Below are positions 50,501 to 59,745 of a DNA stretch of 64,000 nucleotides, piece by piece. The notes under the pieces were generated by a model. That model worked only from the letters and a program-made list of their open reading frames with translations. It made no database searches and was not told the DNA's origin. The stretch covers positions 1 through 64,000 of the forward strand of contig JAETOQ010000010.1 in NCBI GenBank assembly GCA_021771635.1, given 5' to 3'. The first letter of the stretch is position 1. Each line of letters starts with the position of its first letter. The position numbers and the translations under genes were made by a program. The stretch comes from Oscillospiraceae bacterium. GTDB taxonomy: Bacteria; Bacillota; Clostridia; Oscillospirales; Oscillospiraceae.

Positions 50501-51520
50501 ACCGTTTTTCAGCACCACCGCGCCGATCTCCGTGATGGTCTCCCGGTCCACCTTCAAGCCGGTGGTCTCGATGTCAAAGCAGACGAATTCGTCGTCCAGG
50601 GAGCAGTCCAGGGAGCCGTGGACCACCACCCGGTCGTCGATGTTGTTGACGAAATACCCCTCCACACCGTAGAGGATCTTGATCTTGTCCCCGGCGGCGT
50701 GCCAGGCGTCCGGGAAAGACTGGGCCACACCGTGGTCCGTGATGGCGATGGCGGGGTGCCCCCAGCGGATGGCCTGCTGGATGACCGACTTCGTGTCCGT
50801 CAGGGCGTCCATATTGCTCATGCGGGTATGTAAATGCAGCTCCACCCGCTTTACCGGGGCGGTGTCCTCCCGGCCCTTATGCTCCACCACGTTGATATGG
50901 TAGGGGTTGAGCTGGATGTCCTTGCCGTCCCAGGTGGGCTCCATCTTGCCCTGGACCCGGAGCCACATGCCGGGCTTCACGGCGCTCTCCAGGGCCTGGG
51001 CCTCCTTGGCGGTCAGGTTCTTCTGGACCGTCACGGAGTTAGTATAATCCGTCATGTCAAAACTCAGGCGCCACATGCCGGGCCGCCGTGTCTCCCGGCA
51101 CTCAAAGGCAAAGACCTTGCCCTCCACCGTGGCATTGCCCATCTTCAGGTTCAGATCCTTCATGGGGCCGGGCTTTGCCTTGATGGGGTTGCCCATCAGC
51201 ACCTTGCCCGGCGCCGGCTTGCCGGCCTTGCTCCCAGCGGACGCGGCGGGGGCCGGAGCGGCGGACCGGGAGGCCTCCTGGGGCTTGCAGGTGATGTCCA
51301 TGTCCACCTTTGTGAAGCCGTAGACCGACCGGATCATGTCCTGGATATCCTGAAGATCCTTCTCCGACAACGGGAATTTGACCAGCAGGCGCAGACTCAT
51401 GGTCATGGCCCCCTGGTCGATGCAGGCCCCCGACAGCACGGCGCCCGCCAGCTTCAGCCGCAGCTCGCCCGAGAGCTGCAGCTCTGTGAACATTTCAAAA
51501 AACGGGATATCTTTTGACAT
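47528..51520 (-). CDS. polC: DNA polymerase III alpha subunit, PolC type
   Basis: 1330 aa, somewhat shorter than the roughly 1440 of Bacillus PolC. In order: an N-terminal domain, an OB fold around 125-215, PHP beginning VELHLHTRMSNMD (about 227), an inserted DnaQ-like exonuclease with CFDIETTG (about 314-321), the rest of PHP, a zinc-binding CPKCRSSEF...CPVCGTKY segment, and the polymerase core with PDIDLNFSGEYQ. A low-complexity Ala/Pro linker (about 83-105) follows the N-terminal domain. The main replicative polymerase of low-GC-type Firmicutes. Last gene of the pyrH-to-polC string, 120 bp after ispG. Confidence 0.97.
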   Translation of the reverse strand: MSKDIPFFEMFTELQLSGELRLKLAGAVLSGACIDQGAMTMSLRLLVKFPLSEKDLQDIQDMIRSVYGFTKVDMDITCKPQEASRSAAPAPAASAGSKAGKPAPGKVLMGNPIKAKPGPMKDLNLKMGNATVEGKVFAFECRETRRPGMWRLSFDMTDYTNSVTVQKNLTAKEAQALESAVKPGMWLRVQGKMEPTWDGKDIQLNPYHINVVEHKGREDTAPVKRVELHLHTRMSNMDALTDTKSVIQQAIRWGHPAIAITDHGVAQSFPDAWHAAGDKIKILYGVEGYFVNNIDDRVVVHGSLDCSLDDEFVCFDIETTGLKVDRETITEIGAVVLKNGEITERFQTFVNPNRRLTPEIIGLTGITDEMLKNAPSLKEALTEFLKFVNGRPLAAHNAEFDISFIRAGCKEVGLEFHPTYVDSLILAQNLLPDLHKYKLDIVAEHLDLPAFNHHRASDDAATVGYMLIPFWKMLHERGIHTLQAVNPEMEKLRPLGSKTNRFPKHIILLARNKVGLKNLYQMISASNLKYFKRVPTIPKSLLNEHREGIIVGAACEAGELFRAVADHKDWDELKRIASFYDYLEIQPLCNNMFMLRNGDVQSVEELKEFNRTIIRLGEELGKPVCATGDVHFQEPEDEVYRHILLASKKFPDANESLPIYFKTTDEMLKEFSYLGEEKAYEVVVANTRLVADQVETFELLPSELFPPRLENSEEDLNRLVWEKVHRLYGEDPPQLIVDRLNVELGGILGKYDVVYMSAQKLVQRSLENGYLVGSRGSVGSSLVAYMSGITEVNSLPPHYRCPKCRSSEFITDGSYGCGADMPDKVCPVCGTKYVKDGFDIPFETFLGFGGGKVPDIDLNFSGEYQARAHRHAIEMFGETQVFRAGTIGTLADKTAFGFVLKYLEENGMEVGNAEKKRLATGCVGVRRTTGQHPGGLVVVPDDKDMEDFCPVQHPADADDSDTITTHFEYHSMEANILKLDMLGHDDPTMVRMMQDLTGVDPHDIPLDDPDTMSIFISSKVLGYENDEILGPTGAVAIPEFNTRFTRQMLIDTQPKDFNTLVRLSGFSHGTDVWLGNARELIVSGTASVLETVGCRDDIMLYLISKGLDAKMSFKIMESVRKGKVKKGGFEPGWVEAMQEHDVPGWYIDSLAKIGYLFPKAHAVAYVMMAFRIAWYKVHEPLAFYATFFSVRAKAFDAEYCCAGKDAVKRKIREIENNKDATAVEQNLLTTLEVCYEFYLRGFHFDTIDIYKSDATKFIVTENGLLPPFTTVHGLGEAAAIDTVEKRKGKQFISIEEFAMCCNKLSKTHIEQLKALGAFAGMAETSQLTLF

Positions 51521-51640
51521 GGCTTCCTCTCTTTGAAATCAGGAAATAGAAATGAGGAATTTCGGTGTCCCTCTTGTCCAAGCAGGTCTGGATTCCTCTC
51601 GCCGCAAAAGGAACGCCGCAATTCCTAATTTTTCATTTTC

Positions 51641-52678
51641 TCACAGCTTCTCGATCTCCGCCATCAGCGCGTCCACAAGCCGCTCCTGTGGCACCTTGTA
51701 AAGGATCTCCCCTTTTCGGAACAGCAGGCCCTCGCCCTTGCCGCCGGCGATGCCAATGTCAGCGGCGGCGGCCTCTCCGGGGCCGTTGACGGCGCAGCCC
51801 ATCACCGCCACGGTGATGTTCTTTTTGCAGTTCGCCAGCCGCCGCTCCACCTCCTCCGCGATGGGGATCAGGTCGATGCGGGTGCGGCCGCAGGTGGGAC
51901 AGGCGATGAGGTTCACGCCGTCCTTCCGCAGTCCCGCGGCTTTCAAAATTTTATGGGCGGCGTAGATCTCCTCCACCGGGTCGGCGGTGAGCGTCACTCG
52001 GATGGTGTCGCCGATCCCCATGCACAGCAGGCCGCCGATGCCCATGGCGGACTTCACCAGCCCTAAGGAGGGCGTGCCCGCCTCGGTGACGCCCAGGTGC
52101 AGGGGATAGTCCGTCTGCTGGCTCAGCAGCGTGTAGGCCCGCATGGTCAGCGGCACGTCGGAGCACTTCACGGAGATGCAGATATCGTCAAAATCGAACC
52201 TGTTCAGCAGATGTACGTGGCCCATGGCGCTCTCCACCAGGGCCTCGGCGGTGACGCCGCCGTACTTTGCCCGCAGCTCCTTTTCCAGGGAGCCGCCGTT
52301 GACGCCGATGCGGATGGGGATGCCCTTTTGGCGGCAGATGTCCGCCACAGCCTTGACCTTCTCCGCCCCGCCGATGTTGCCGGGGTTGATGCGCAGGGCG
52401 TCGATGCCCCGCTGGGCGCACTCCAGGGCGAATTTATAGTTGAAGTGGATGTCGGCGATCAGGGGGATGGAGATCTGCTCCTTGATTTTATCCACAGCCT
52501 CCGCCGCCGCCTGGTCCGGGATGGCCACCCGGATGATCTCGCATCCGGCGGACTCCAGCGCCTTGATCTGGGCCACCGTGGCGGCCACGTTGTCTGTCTT
52601 GGTATTGCACATGGACTGAATGGACACCGGGGCGCCGCCGCCCACGGGCACACTGCCCACGAATAACTGCTTTGTCAT
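51641..52678 (-). CDS. ispG: 4-hydroxy-3-methylbut-2-enyl diphosphate synthase (IspG)
   Basis: 345 aa. Acts late in the MEP isoprenoid pathway on MEcPP. VGGGAPVSIQSMCNTKTDN opens the enzyme. The iron-sulfur ligands are in IACPTCGRTRIDL and AVMGCAVNGPGEA. It follows rseP by 13 nt in a classical Firmicutes order. Confidence 0.96.
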   Translation of the reverse strand: MTKQLFVGSVPVGGGAPVSIQSMCNTKTDNVAATVAQIKALESAGCEIIRVAIPDQAAAEAVDKIKEQISIPLIADIHFNYKFALECAQRGIDALRINPGNIGGAEKVKAVADICRQKGIPIRIGVNGGSLEKELRAKYGGVTAEALVESAMGHVHLLNRFDFDDICISVKCSDVPLTMRAYTLLSQQTDYPLHLGVTEAGTPSLGLVKSAMGIGGLLCMGIGDTIRVTLTADPVEEIYAAHKILKAAGLRKDGVNLIACPTCGRTRIDLIPIAEEVERRLANCKKNITVAVMGCAVNGPGEAAAADIGIAGGKGEGLLFRKGEILYKVPQERLVDALMAEIEKL

Positions 52679-52691
52679 CCTCTGTGCCTCC

Positions 52692-53756
52692 CTATTGGAA
52701 GAGTTTGAACACGTCGTGGAACGTCACCACCAGCATAAAGCCCATCAGCACCACGAACCCCGCCGTGTTGACGGCGGCCTGGTACTTCTCCGGCACTTTC
52801 CGCTTAAACAGTGCCAGAGACAGAGCGTCCACCGCCAGGAAAAAGATCCGCCCGCCGTCCAGCGCCGGGATGGGCAGCAGATTCATCACCGACAGGTTCA
52901 CCGCCAGCAGCGCCGCGAAATAGGCGATGTTCTGCACGGCGATCAGCGTGGTCTTGGAGGCGGCTCCCACCTCGGTGATGGTGGACACGATGCCCACCGG
53001 TCCGCTGAGGTCCTGCATGCCGGCATTTCCGCTGAACAGCTGAGCCAGACTGAACCACACCAGCTGCACAAAATCCAGGGCCTGATACCAGGCAAACCGC
53101 AGCTTGGCGCCAAGGGTGGCCGGGATCTGCTCCGTCCCCACATACAGGCCAAAGCCCTGGTAGGTGGTGCCGTCCGTGCTGGTGCAGGTCTGCCGGGGCA
53201 CATCCTCCAGCCGGATATGGCGGCCGTCCCGCACCACTTCAATATCCGCCGTATCACCGGCATAGTCCAGAAACAGCTTCGCGTCCCCATTGAGATACGT
53301 GCGGTAGCCGTCGACTTTGTAGAAAACATCACCGGCCATCAGGCCGTCCTCGCCCGTCTGGGTGAACTCCGGCGCCAGTCCGATGACCTGGTCCACATAG
53401 AAGCTCTGATACCCGGCAAACAAGGCCAGGATGATCACCAGTCCCGCCAGAAAATTCATGAAGGAACCGGCGGCCAGGATGATGAATTTTTTCCAGAAGC
53501 CCTGGCGGACAAAGGACCGGTCATCGCCGGTGTCCTCGTCCTCGCCCTCCATGGCGCAGTAGCCGCCCACGGGAAGCGCCCGCAGGGAGTACAGTGTCTC
53601 CCCCCTCTTCCGCTGCCAGACGAGAGGCCCCATACCGATGGAAAACTCGTTGACCCGCACGCCGCAGAGCTTTGCCGCCACAAAATGGCCCAGCTCATGG
53701 ACGGCGATCAGCACGCCGAAGATCAAAATCGCTGCCAGGATAAAAATTGGTTTCAT
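52692..53756 (-). CDS. rseP: Site-2 membrane zinc metalloprotease (RseP/RasP)
   Basis: 354 aa from the ATG at 53756 (GGAG upstream). Zinc site HELGH at residues 20-24 in the first span. A PDZ-like region lies around 110-200, and LLPIPALDGGR carries the third ligand. Cleaves membrane anti-sigma factors and signal peptide remnants inside the membrane. Co-transcribed between dxr and ispG. Confidence 0.94.
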   Translation of the reverse strand: MKPIFILAAILIFGVLIAVHELGHFVAAKLCGVRVNEFSIGMGPLVWQRKRGETLYSLRALPVGGYCAMEGEDEDTGDDRSFVRQGFWKKFIILAAGSFMNFLAGLVIILALFAGYQSFYVDQVIGLAPEFTQTGEDGLMAGDVFYKVDGYRTYLNGDAKLFLDYAGDTADIEVVRDGRHIRLEDVPRQTCTSTDGTTYQGFGLYVGTEQIPATLGAKLRFAWYQALDFVQLVWFSLAQLFSGNAGMQDLSGPVGIVSTITEVGAASKTTLIAVQNIAYFAALLAVNLSVMNLLPIPALDGGRIFFLAVDALSLALFKRKVPEKYQAAVNTAGFVVLMGFMLVVTFHDVFKLFQ

Positions 53757-53775
53757 GCAATAGCTCCAAATCGTT

Positions 53776-54918
53776 TTATTTCCCAAGCACGGCGCACCGG
53801 GCCTCCCGGTCCGCCGCTAAGATCTCCTCCAAATCTGGCTCCCGCACCACCGGCACTTCCCTCCTGGCCTTTTCAACCAGGCGTGGAATGTCATGGAAGC
53901 CGATCTGATCCGCCAAAAACAGCCCCACCGCCTCCTCATTGGCGCCGTTCAGGATGGCGCAGGCCGTGCCGCCCTCCGTGGCGGCCTCCTCCGCAAGCCG
54001 CAGGCAGGGAAAGGCCTCCCGGTCCGGAGCCGCGAAGGTCAGGGGCGGGCAGGACAGAAGGTCCAGCGGTTCCGCCGGGTTGACGCCCCGCTCCGGGTAC
54101 GTCATGGCGTACCGGATGGGCAGGCGCATATCCGGCGTGCCCAGCTGGGCCAGCACCGCGCCGTCCCGGTACTCCACCAGGGAGTGGACGATGGACTGGC
54201 GGTGAATGACCACGCTCACCTGCTCCAAGGGCAGGCGGTAAAGCCGCATGGCCTCGATGACCTCCAGTCCCTTGTTCATCAGCGTGGCGCAGTCCACGGT
54301 GATCTTGGGGCCCATCTTCCAGTTGGGATGCTTCAGGGCGTCCGCTTTTGTCATTCTGCCCACTTCGTCATAGGTCATTCCGTAAAACGGCCCGCCGGAG
54401 CAGGTCAGGATCAGCCGCTTGATCTCCCGGCGGTCCGCACAGCCCTGAACGCACTGAAAAATGGCGGAGTGCTCGGAATCCACCGGCACGATCTCCGCGC
54501 CAAAGCGGTCCGCCGCGTCCATCACCAGCTGTCCGGCGCAGACCAGCGTCTCCTTGTTGGCAAGGGCAATGCGCTTTTTTTCTTTAATGGCGGCCAGGGT
54601 GGGCTTCAATCCCACCATGCCCACCACGGCGGTGACCACGGTGTCGGCCTCCGGGGCCGTGGCCGCCTCTTCCAGGGCATCAAAGCCGCCCAGGACTTTC
54701 GTAGTCGTGTCTGCCAGACGGACGGCCAGGTCCTTCGCCGCCGCCTCGTCGGTCAGCACCGCCAGGGCGGGATGGAATTTCCGGACCTGTTCCTCCATGC
54801 GCTCCACGCTGGAATGAGCGGTCATGGCCGCCACCCGGAGATCCATCTGCTCCGCCACATCCAGTGTCTGGCGGCCAATAGAGCCGGTGGAGCCAAGTAT
54901 TGAAATCGTCTTACTCAT
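53776..54918 (-). CDS. dxr: 1-deoxy-D-xylulose 5-phosphate reductoisomerase
   Basis: 380 aa. NADPH motif ILGSTGSIGRQTLDV, metal and substrate residues in VPVDSEHSAIFQC, ILTCSGGPF and HPNWKMGPKITVDCATLMNK. Makes MEP in the isoprenoid pathway, which feeds UppS two genes upstream. Gap to cdsA is 29 nt. Confidence 0.96.
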   Translation of the reverse strand: MSKTISILGSTGSIGRQTLDVAEQMDLRVAAMTAHSSVERMEEQVRKFHPALAVLTDEAAAKDLAVRLADTTTKVLGGFDALEEAATAPEADTVVTAVVGMVGLKPTLAAIKEKKRIALANKETLVCAGQLVMDAADRFGAEIVPVDSEHSAIFQCVQGCADRREIKRLILTCSGGPFYGMTYDEVGRMTKADALKHPNWKMGPKITVDCATLMNKGLEVIEAMRLYRLPLEQVSVVIHRQSIVHSLVEYRDGAVLAQLGTPDMRLPIRYAMTYPERGVNPAEPLDLLSCPPLTFAAPDREAFPCLRLAEEAATEGGTACAILNGANEEAVGLFLADQIGFHDIPRLVEKARREVPVVREPDLEEILAADREARCAVLGK

Positions 54919-54947
54919 ATCCTCATCTTATTTCACAAAGCTTAAAA

Positions 54948-55748
54948 TTATCTCAAAGCAAACATCAAAACCATCTCAATGACCGGCGTCACGAACAGCA
55001 CGCTGTCAAACCTGTCCAGCACGCCGCCGTGTTCCAGGAACAGATGACCGTAGTCCTTGATGCCGAACTCCCGCTTGATGAGGGAAAAGCTCAGATCGCC
55101 CACCTGGGCCACGATGCCGCACAGCAGGGCCAGAACGACCATCGGACCATAGCCGATGCTGCCGCCAAACCAGCGGTCCATCACAAAGGCGAAGAGCAGA
55201 CCGCACACCACGTTGCCCGCCATGCCGCCGATGGAGCCTTCGATGGTCTTTTTGGGACTGACCTTGGGGGCCAGCTTATGCTTGCCGAAAGCCAGGCCCG
55301 CGAAGTAGGCAAAGGTATCGCAGGCAAAACTGAGAATAAAGGGCAGCAGCAGATAGGCCCGGTGGATGCCGGCGGCTTCCATGCGGAGGAAGGCGGAAAA
55401 GGAATAGCTCAGGAAGATACCGCCGAACAGAATCGCGGTGAGGTGATGGAACTTCATCTTCCCAGCCTCAAGCACTGCCAGAGCGGACACCAAAACTCCC
55501 GCCGCCACAAAAAATACCGCAATCGCGTCAGGGCTTTTATAGTACACCCACACCGCCCACATGGAGAAAATAACGCCAACGGATTCCCAACCGCAACGCT
55601 CCCCACCGTTCACACAGCGCACCAGTTCCCAGGAGCCGATGCCCGCCAAAATGGCCAGCGCCGCCATCATCACCAGCGTGGGCGCCCACAGGACCACCCA
55701 CACCAGCACTGGCACGCCCACCACAGCCACCAAAATTCTCGATTTCAT
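54948..55748 (-). CDS. cdsA: Phosphatidate cytidylyltransferase
   Basis: 266 aa with about seven membrane spans. The signature is seen in SPKKTIEGSIGGMAGNVV and IKDYGHLFLEHGGVLDRFDS. Produces CDP-diacylglycerol for phospholipid synthesis. Classical position after uppS. Confidence 0.94.
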   Translation of the reverse strand: MKSRILVAVVGVPVLVWVVLWAPTLVMMAALAILAGIGSWELVRCVNGGERCGWESVGVIFSMWAVWVYYKSPDAIAVFFVAAGVLVSALAVLEAGKMKFHHLTAILFGGIFLSYSFSAFLRMEAAGIHRAYLLLPFILSFACDTFAYFAGLAFGKHKLAPKVSPKKTIEGSIGGMAGNVVCGLLFAFVMDRWFGGSIGYGPMVVLALLCGIVAQVGDLSFSLIKREFGIKDYGHLFLEHGGVLDRFDSVLFVTPVIEMVLMFALR

Positions 55749-55772
55749 AACAGCCCTCTTTTCTGTAAAGGC

Positions 55773-56525
55773 TTATTTCTTCACACCGCCGAAGCGGCGG
55801 TCCCTTCCCTGATAGGCCGCGATGGCCCTGTCCAACTCCGCCTCGTCAAAGTCCGGCCACAGCACATCCGTGAAATAGAACTCCGAATAGGCGCACTGCC
55901 AAAGCAGGAAGTTGGAAAGCCGCAGCTCCCCGCTGGGACGGATGATCAGCTCCGGGTCCGGGATTCCCCGGGAGTCCAGATAGGAGGAGAACATGGCGTC
56001 GTCCAGGTCCTCCGGCTTCCGCTCTCCCGCCGCGCAGTCGGCGGCGAATTGCCGTACCGCCCGCAGGATCTCGTCCCGCCCGCCGTAATTCAGGCAGACG
56101 TTGGCCTGGAAATCGTCTTTGGACAGATGCTCTGTGATCTCGTCCGTCTCCCGGGCCAGTGCCCGCAGCTCCGGCGAGATGGGCGTCATGTCTCCGAAGA
56201 AGTGGAGCCGGATGTGGTCCCGCTCCATGGTGTCCACAGCCTCCATCAGGTACTTTTTCAATAGTGCCATGATGGCGCCCACCTCGTCGGCGGAGCGCTT
56301 CCAGTTCTCCGTGGAAAAGGCGTACACCGTCAGGTACTGCACCCCGATGTTCTTGCAGTACGTGGCGATGCGGCGGAAGTTCTCGGCTCCCGCCTTGTGT
56401 CCGGCGGTCCGGGGCAGGCCCCGGCGGGTGGCCCAGCGGCCGTTGCCGTCCATAATAATCGCAATATGGCGAGGCGGGTGAAGTTCCCGCCCCGCCGTAT
56501 TGGTGGTTTGCATCATATCAGCCAT
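55773..56525 (-). CDS. uppS: Undecaprenyl diphosphate synthase
   Basis: 250 aa. HIAIIMDGNGRWATRRGLPR holds the catalytic Asp. YLTVYAFSTENWKR and LIIRPSGELRLSNFLLWQCA follow. Makes the C55 lipid carrier for wall synthesis. Its start shares one base with the frr stop (TGATG). Confidence 0.96.
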   Translation of the reverse strand: MADMMQTTNTAGRELHPPRHIAIIMDGNGRWATRRGLPRTAGHKAGAENFRRIATYCKNIGVQYLTVYAFSTENWKRSADEVGAIMALLKKYLMEAVDTMERDHIRLHFFGDMTPISPELRALARETDEITEHLSKDDFQANVCLNYGGRDEILRAVRQFAADCAAGERKPEDLDDAMFSSYLDSRGIPDPELIIRPSGELRLSNFLLWQCAYSEFYFTDVLWPDFDEAELDRAIAAYQGRDRRFGGVKK

Positions 56526-57082
56526 CAGACCGCCAGCAGTTCCTTTTCCTTTTTCGCCAAAAGCTCGTCGATCTTCTTGCAGCTGTCATCGGTCAGCTTC
56601 TGAAGGTCCTTTTCCGCCATCTTCATCTCATCTTCGGTGATCTCGGCCTTCTTCTCCTGCTTCTTGAAGTTGTCCATGGCGTCCCGGCGGATGTTGCGGA
56701 CAGCCACCTTGCCGGCCTCGGCATACTTGCGGATCTGCTTTACCAGTTCCTTGCGGCGCTCCTCCGTCAGCTGGGGGAAGTTCAGGCGGATGCTGCGTCC
56801 ATCGTTCTGGGGATTGATGCCCAGATCGGAGTTCTGGATGGCCTTTTCAATGGACTTCAGCGCCGAACCGTCCCAGGGGGCGATGACCAGCGCCCGGGGA
56901 TCGGGAGAGGAGATGGCCGCGATCTGCTGGATGGGCGTGGGGCTGCCGTAATAATCGACCATGATCCGGTCCAGCACCGCGGCGTTGGCCCGGCCTGCCC
57001 GCACGGAGGCAAAGTCGGCGGCAACGGAGTCGATGCTCTTCTTCATTTTGTCCTCGTATACCTTGTATTCATCCTTTAACAT
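56525..57082 (-). CDS. frr: Ribosome recycling factor
   Basis: 185 aa, normal length. SVRAGRANAAVLDRIMVDYY, IQNSDLGINPQNDGRSIRLN and the C-terminal three-helix-bundle segment are typical. Separates ribosomal subunits after termination. Lies 57 nt after pyrH. Confidence 0.97.
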   Translation of the reverse strand: MLKDEYKVYEDKMKKSIDSVAADFASVRAGRANAAVLDRIMVDYYGSPTPIQQIAAISSPDPRALVIAPWDGSALKSIEKAIQNSDLGINPQNDGRSIRLNFPQLTEERRKELVKQIRKYAEAGKVAVRNIRRDAMDNFKKQEKKAEITEDEMKMAEKDLQKLTDDSCKKIDELLAKKEKELLAV

Positions 57083-57139
57083 AATGGGGTCCTTCCTTTC
57101 ACATGGTGTTTATAGGAGGCGCACAAGCGCGTGATTCTC

Positions 57140-57856
57140 TTATTCCCTGACAATCGTTCCCACGTTCTCGCCGCACAGGGCACGGATGATGTTGCGGGGG
57201 TCCTTCAGTGCGAACAGCAGCACAGGGATGTGGTTGTCCATGGACAGGGATGTGGCGGTGGAGTCCATGACCATCAGGTGCTGGGCCAGCACATCGTCAT
57301 AACTGATGGTGTCGTACTTCACGGCGGTGGGGTCCTTCACCGGGTCGGCGGTGTACACGCCGTCCACATTCTTAGCCAGCAGGATCACATCGGCGTTGAT
57401 CTCCGCCGCCCGCAGCACAGCCGCCGTGTCCGTGGAGAAATAGGGGTTGCCGGTGCCTGCGCCGAAGATGACCACCCTGCCCTCCTCCAGGTGCCGGATG
57501 GCGCGGCCGCGAATGTACGGCTCCGCGATGGCCCGCATCTCAATGGCGGTCTGGACACGGACAGGAATGCCCTTCTGTTCGCACACGTCGGCCACCGCCA
57601 GGCAGTTCATCACCGTCGCCAGCATACCCATGTGGTCGGCCCGGGTGCGCTCCATTTTGCCGCCGCTGTTCTTGGCACCCCGCCAGAAGTTACCGCCGCC
57701 GATCACCAGCCCCACCTGGACACCCATGTCCAGGCACTCCTTGATGACGTCACAGACACTGCTGATCATCTCAAAATCCAGACCGGTGCCCTTGCCGCCG
57801 GCCAGGGCCTCGCCGCTGATCTTCAGCAGGACCCGTTTATATACAGGTTTCGCCAT
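57140..57856 (-). CDS. pyrH: UMP kinase
   Basis: 238 aa. [34 protein letters not shown] and [20 protein letters not shown] are the bacterial UMP kinase motifs. First gene of this string; rpsB and tsf, often upstream, are absent. The gap to the divergent regulator (57857-58123) holds an AT-rich TAAAAT-like element but no clear promoter pair. Confidence 0.97.
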   Translation of the reverse strand: MAKPVYKRVLLKISGEALAGGKGTGLDFEMISSVCDVIKECLDMGVQVGLVIGGGNFWRGAKNSGGKMERTRADHMGMLATVMNCLAVADVCEQKGIPVRVQTAIEMRAIAEPYIRGRAIRHLEEGRVVIFGAGTGNPYFSTDTAAVLRAAEINADVILLAKNVDGVYTADPVKDPTAVKYDTISYDDVLAQHLMVMDSTATSLSMDNHIPVLLFALKDPRNIIRALCGENVGTIVRE

Positions 57857-58123
57857 TTTGAAAAACCTCCCCAGTTTGGTCGCAGATCATATTGCATTTA
57901 TTTTACCGTATTTTTTCAGATTTGCATAGGGGGTAGAGAAGATTTTCCCGAAAAAAAGCGGGAACCATCCGACTCCCGAAAACGGTGCGCTCTCCGATGC
58001 CCACTGCCGGTCTTGGGATAAAAATGCCCTAAAACTGCCGCCGCAACCGATATTTGACACGGAGGTGGTAGCTTTTTGCCCGCATATCTGTCATACTGGG
58101 GGTGGAAAAGGAGGTGTCCGCCC

Positions 58124-59707
58124 ATGGCCTTGGGAAAGCGGATCAGCCAATATCGAAAGGGACTGGGGATCTCCCAGGAGGAGTTGGGTGCCCGTCTGGG
58201 CGTCAGCCGGCAGGCGGTCAGCAAATGGGAGACCGGTACGGCGGCGCCGGATATGGAAAACCTGCTGGCACTGGCCCGGGAATTCGGCGTGTCCGTGGCA
58301 GAGCTGACTGGGACGCCGGAGCCCCGAGACATGCCGGTTGCGGCTGCACCGGCAGCATCTCCTCCACGCCGTGGCTGGTGGGTAGCGCTGGGTGCTCTTA
58401 TTGCAGCGATCCTCGTTCTGCTGGGTGTTGTCATCTATTGGTGTGTCCATGTGAATGACGGCCAGGTCAGCAAACTGCCCGAGCCGGGCCACGATCCATC
58501 CGAATGGTCTGACATGGAGCAGACGCCTCCCACTCCCTATCCGGCTTCGGACTTTGCCCTTCTCTGGACCAATGGGGATGGGGATGAGGAATTTCTGGAG
58601 TTGGGAGAGCAAGAGGACTTCTTCCCCTTTGGCACTTCCCTGGAACTGACGGCACCGGAGGAAATCCTGGACACAGACTACCATCTGACGGAGCTGCACA
58701 AAACCGTCTGCGGTGCCGTCAACATGGACTATCTCCATATGGGAGAGGACCTGGATTTGGACCCGGAATCGACGGAGCGGGAATCGATCATCCGCCTGTC
58801 CTCTATCGCCCCCAGCGTCCGCACGCCCCGGGGCATCCATATCGGCAGCACAAAAGCCGAGGTGACGGCGGCCTATGGTGATGATCTGGTGTACTGCCTG
58901 AAAGAGGAGGGCGGCTACACATTGGTCCAGCATGACGAGTATTATGCCTACCAGACCGTGGAACACCCCACCTTCGCCCTGCTGTTCTTTCTGAAAGACG
59001 GCCTGGTGGCGGGTATCCGGGCGGAAAATGTTATGGACCTGGGGCTGGATGCCTACACTCCCAACAACGTTTCCCGCTTCCCCGTGGTGGACGGCGAACC
59101 GGACTTTTCCCAGCGGGTGGAGCCGGAGCGGGAAGATTTAGATGACACCCGAAAGGTCTATATCGCCTGGAACCAGCTGGTGACCAACGACAATCTCTCG
59201 GCGGAGGAACTCTATACGGATCGCTGGACCATTTTCTCCACCCTCTCCAACTTGGACTGGTGGGCTTTTGGCGACTTGGGCACCACTGAGCACCGGGATG
59301 AAACCATTTCATCTTTTCTGACCTGGCTCCGGGAACAGGCTCCCTATTCGGAGGCTGAGATCTTCCGGCTCCAGATGGGCGTCCAGTCCAATCTGGACGG
59401 CTGGCTGGCGGACTCTTATTCTTCCCTGCTGTCCGGTGCCTTCTTCGGTGACCCCACCTCCTTTGTCAAGGGATTGGCCTATCCCAGCCTTGAGGACACT
59501 ATGCTTGAGGTCATCCACCTCACCGCTTATGACGCCGATTGGCACCCGGTGGAGCTGGAGGCGGCGCTGGAGACGCTGGATAACGCGCTGAACGGCGGGC
59601 AGTTTACAGAGGCAGAGGCCGGCTGGGCCAGACTGCTGCGCCTCTATCTCATTACCCCCATCGATGAACGGAACGAGCTGCCTAAAACCCCGGCGGAACT
59701 GCAATAG
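58124..59707 (+). CDS. XRE-HTH protein with one membrane span and a large external domain
   Basis: 527 aa from the ATG at 58124, behind AAGGAGGTG. The N-terminal Cro/CI HTH (GISQEELGARLGVSRQAVSK, about residues 10-60) is followed by a span at about 86-108 (WVALGALIAAILVLLGVVIY) and roughly 420 residues outside. The external part contains RGIHIGSTKAEVTAAYGDDL, a short motif known from Firmicutes surface proteins, and several Trp/Asp-rich helices. The layout suggests a membrane-bound sensor-regulator. No family for the external domain is recognised. Single gene with its own terminator. Confidence 0.82.
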   Translation: MALGKRISQYRKGLGISQEELGARLGVSRQAVSKWETGTAAPDMENLLALAREFGVSVAELTGTPEPRDMPVAAAPAASPPRRGWWVALGALIAAILVLLGVVIYWCVHVNDGQVSKLPEPGHDPSEWSDMEQTPPTPYPASDFALLWTNGDGDEEFLELGEQEDFFPFGTSLELTAPEEILDTDYHLTELHKTVCGAVNMDYLHMGEDLDLDPESTERESIIRLSSIAPSVRTPRGIHIGSTKAEVTAAYGDDLVYCLKEEGGYTLVQHDEYYAYQTVEHPTFALLFFLKDGLVAGIRAENVMDLGLDAYTPNNVSRFPVVDGEPDFSQRVEPEREDLDDTRKVYIAWNQLVTNDNLSAEELYTDRWTIFSTLSNLDWWAFGDLGTTEHRDETISSFLTWLREQAPYSEAEIFRLQMGVQSNLDGWLADSYSSLLSGAFFGDPTSFVKGLAYPSLEDTMLEVIHLTAYDADWHPVELEAALETLDNALNGGQFTEAEAGWARLLRLYLITPIDERNELPKTPAELQ

Positions 59708-59713
59708 CGGAAA

Positions 59714-59745
59714 AAAAGGAACGGCTTTCGCCGTTCCTTTTCTCA
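59714..59745. terminator. Bidirectional terminator
   Basis: AAAGGAACGGC and GCCGTTCCTTT (about 59715-59740) with a TTTC loop and T-tracts on both strands. Separates the HTH gene from the convergent engB. Confidence 0.88.

Noticed and set aside
48515-50833. 772-codon open frame opposite polC
   Set aside because: Same type of codon-position shadow; no recognisable domain, while polC is unambiguous.
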